64,000 nucleotides of DNA from Massilia sp. NR 4-1 (lineage in GTDB: Bacteria > Pseudomonadota > Gammaproteobacteria > Burkholderiales > Burkholderiaceae_D). This document shows, one piece after another, positions 62,731-64,000 of the stretch. A program made the position numbers and the translations under genes. The stretch is from the NCBI RefSeq assembly GCF_001191005.1, contig NZ_CP012201.1:62001-126000 (forward strand), in the 5' to 3' direction. Numbering within the stretch: position 1 is the first letter of the stretch; each line of letters opens with the position of its first letter. The notes below the pieces were generated by a model. The model was not told where the DNA came from. It saw only the letters and a list, made by a program, of their open reading frames with translations, and ran no database searches.

Positions 62731-63984
62731 ATGGTAAAGACGCTGCGCTGGATACTGGCGCTGGCCTGCCTTGCCGCGGCAAGCGGCGCGCATGCGCAAG
62801 GGGAGTCGCTACAGGTACTGCACTGGTGGAAATCGGCCAGCGAACGCAAGGCGGTGGACCTGATCGCGGCCCGCCTGCAGGAAGAGAATATCGGCTGGAG
62901 CGACAGCATGATCCCCAACGGCTCCGGCGTCGGTGCGGGCATCGTGCTGCGCAGCCGCATCCTGGCCAAGGATGCGCCCGAAGTGGCCCAGGTCAACGGC
63001 ATTGTGATCCGCGACTGGGCGCGCCTGAATCTGCTGCTCGACCTGGACGCGGTGGCCGCCGCCGGCAAATGGGACCGCCTGCTGCAGCCCACCGCCGCCG
63101 CCGTGATCCAGTCCGACGGCCATGTCTACGCCGCGCCGATCGGCATCCACCGCATCAATATGCTGTTCTACAACCGCAAGCTGCTCGCCCGCGTCAATCT
63201 GCCGGTGCCGGAGACCTGGGCCGACTTCGAGCGCGCCGCCGCCAGGCTGCGCCAGGCCGGCATCGTGCCGCTGGCGCAAAGCAGCGAGCCGTGGCAGGTC
63301 ACCACCCTGTTCGAAACCCTGGTGCTGTCGGAAGGCGTGCGCTTTTACCGCGACTTGTTCGAGAAACGCGATGCCGCCGCCTACGCCGATGCGCGCCTGG
63401 CCTCGGCCCTGAACCGCCTGCGCGGCTTGAAGAAGTGGATGGCCAATCCCGTTGCCGAGCGCACCTGGGACGATACCGTGCGCGACCTGAGCGACGGCAC
63501 GGCCGCCATGATGGTGATGGGCGACTGGGCCAAGGGCGAGCTGCAGGCGCGCGGCATGGTGCTGGACGAAGGCTTCGGCTGCAGCGCCGTGCCGGGCACC
63601 GCCAACTACCACCTCTACAATGTGGATACGCTGAGCATGATCGCCACCCGCGATCCGCACCGCCCGGCGCAGGAAAAGCTGGCGGCCCTGATTCTTTCGC
63701 CCGCGATCCAGGCCGACTACAATCAGATCAAGGGTTCGATTCCCGTGCTGCGCAATCCGAACCTGTCGAAGATGGATGGCTGCGCGCGCGCCTCCTACAA
63801 GCTGTTCGCCAGCGGACCGGAAGCGCAGGTGCCCAGCCTGGTGCACCGCATGGCGACCGAGGAAATCGTGCGCGACGCCATGGTCAGCGAAGTGCACCGC
63901 TTCTTCCTCGACGATAACGTTACGGTGGCCGACGCCCAGCGCCGCCTGGGCACCATCGCACGCACCTTCACCAAGAACCGATAG
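62731..63984 (+). CDS. Second sugar-binding protein, paralogue of the transporter SBP
   Basis: 417 residues from ATG 62731, with GGAG eight bases upstream. Signal peptide ILALACLAAASGAHAQ. It shares blocks with the protein at 59844 in the same order: VLHWW versus VLHYW, AAGKWDRLL versus AEGKWEASL, IGIHRINML versus VNVHRVNWL, MGDWAKGEL versus MGDWAKGEF, YNVDTLSMI versus FNVDSLTMF, and KGSIPV in both. It is transcribed away from the transporter genes, and another start codon occurs 4 nt after its stop. A role in periplasmic sugar sensing for a downstream regulator is my inference. Confidence 0.85.
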   Translation: MVKTLRWILALACLAAASGAHAQGESLQVLHWWKSASERKAVDLIAARLQEENIGWSDSMIPNGSGVGAGIVLRSRILAKDAPEVAQVNGIVIRDWARLNLLLDLDAVAAAGKWDRLLQPTAAAVIQSDGHVYAAPIGIHRINMLFYNRKLLARVNLPVPETWADFERAAARLRQAGIVPLAQSSEPWQVTTLFETLVLSEGVRFYRDLFEKRDAAAYADARLASALNRLRGLKKWMANPVAERTWDDTVRDLSDGTAAMMVMGDWAKGELQARGMVLDEGFGCSAVPGTANYHLYNVDTLSMIATRDPHRPAQEKLAALILSPAIQADYNQIKGSIPVLRNPNLSKMDGCARASYKLFASGPEAQVPSLVHRMATEEIVRDAMVSEVHRFFLDDNVTVADAQRRLGTIARTFTKNR

Positions 63985-63988
63985 CATC

Positions 63989-64000
63989 ATGCGTAAGATT
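63989..64000 (+). CDS. Start of a further gene, cut by the window edge
   Basis: ATG at 63989, 4 nt after the stop of the binding-protein gene, opens a frame reading MRKI before the window ends. Tight spacing suggests co-translation. A two-component sensor would fit the context, but nothing in the sequence shows it. Confidence 0.3.

Overview
The window looks like a chromosomal segment of a high-GC beta-proteobacterium, most probably Oxalobacteraceae (Massilia/Duganella/Janthinobacterium group). The pointers are beta-proteobacterial trimeric porins, the ilvB-ilvH-ilvC-pssA-leuA order, a complete iscRSUA-hscBA-fdx-iscX operon, a PEP-CTERM protein and a DUF3619/DUF3106 sigma-factor locus. The genus is an inference from gene content; no rRNA is present. 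Coding density is high. I see no tRNA, rRNA, CRISPR array, prophage or complete insertion sequence.

Layout. 1-11 kb: end of an agmatine-deiminase-family gene, a GT9 glycosyltransferase, a membrane diguanylate cyclase with a periplasmic binding-protein-like sensor, a MacA/MacB-type efflux operon (adaptor, ATPase, two FtsX permeases) and a 1023-residue sensor kinase with two kinase cores around one receiver. 11-20 kb: an unrecognised Cys-containing protein, a divergent uracil-DNA-glycosylase-like protein, then the isc operon, whose tail carries a SAM methyltransferase and an RluF/RsuA-like pseudouridine synthase with almost no spacing. 20-28 kb: a 2-aminoethylphosphonate (AEP) cluster: divergent porin, binding protein, ATPase, a double-length fused permease, PhnW, PhnX and a GntR/UTRA regulator. 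Two near-identical TCTAGA-centred operators sit between the porin and the transport genes. 28-31 kb: ECF sigma factor, DUF3619, DUF3106 and RDD genes.

31-43 kb: branched-chain amino acid synthesis (ilvB, ilvH, ilvC, then pssA and leuA), a PafA-like alkaline phosphatase, a SIMPL protein, a small SmpA/BamE-like lipoprotein, rpsO and pnp. The ilvC-phosphatase gap holds three long palindromes of two core types, and the gap before the SIMPL gene holds a 138-bp nested inverted repeat. 43-49 kb: cupin, an exported archaemetzincin-like protein that seems to lack the zinc site, a lipoprotein, an S41 peptidase and a chemoreceptor. 49-55 kb: a C4-dicarboxylate unit, dctA-porin-dctB-dctD, with a good sigma-54 promoter upstream of dctA. 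55-64 kb: a PEP-CTERM protein and a sugar-uptake operon (LamB-like porin, binding protein, two permeases, UgpC-type ATPase). A divergently transcribed paralogue of the binding protein is followed at once by a new start codon at the window edge.

The best candidates for something undescribed are the archaemetzincin-like pseudo-protease at 43.7 kb, the duplicated sugar-binding protein as a possible sensor at 62.7 kb, the RNA-modification pair on the isc operon and the two families of palindromic repeats.
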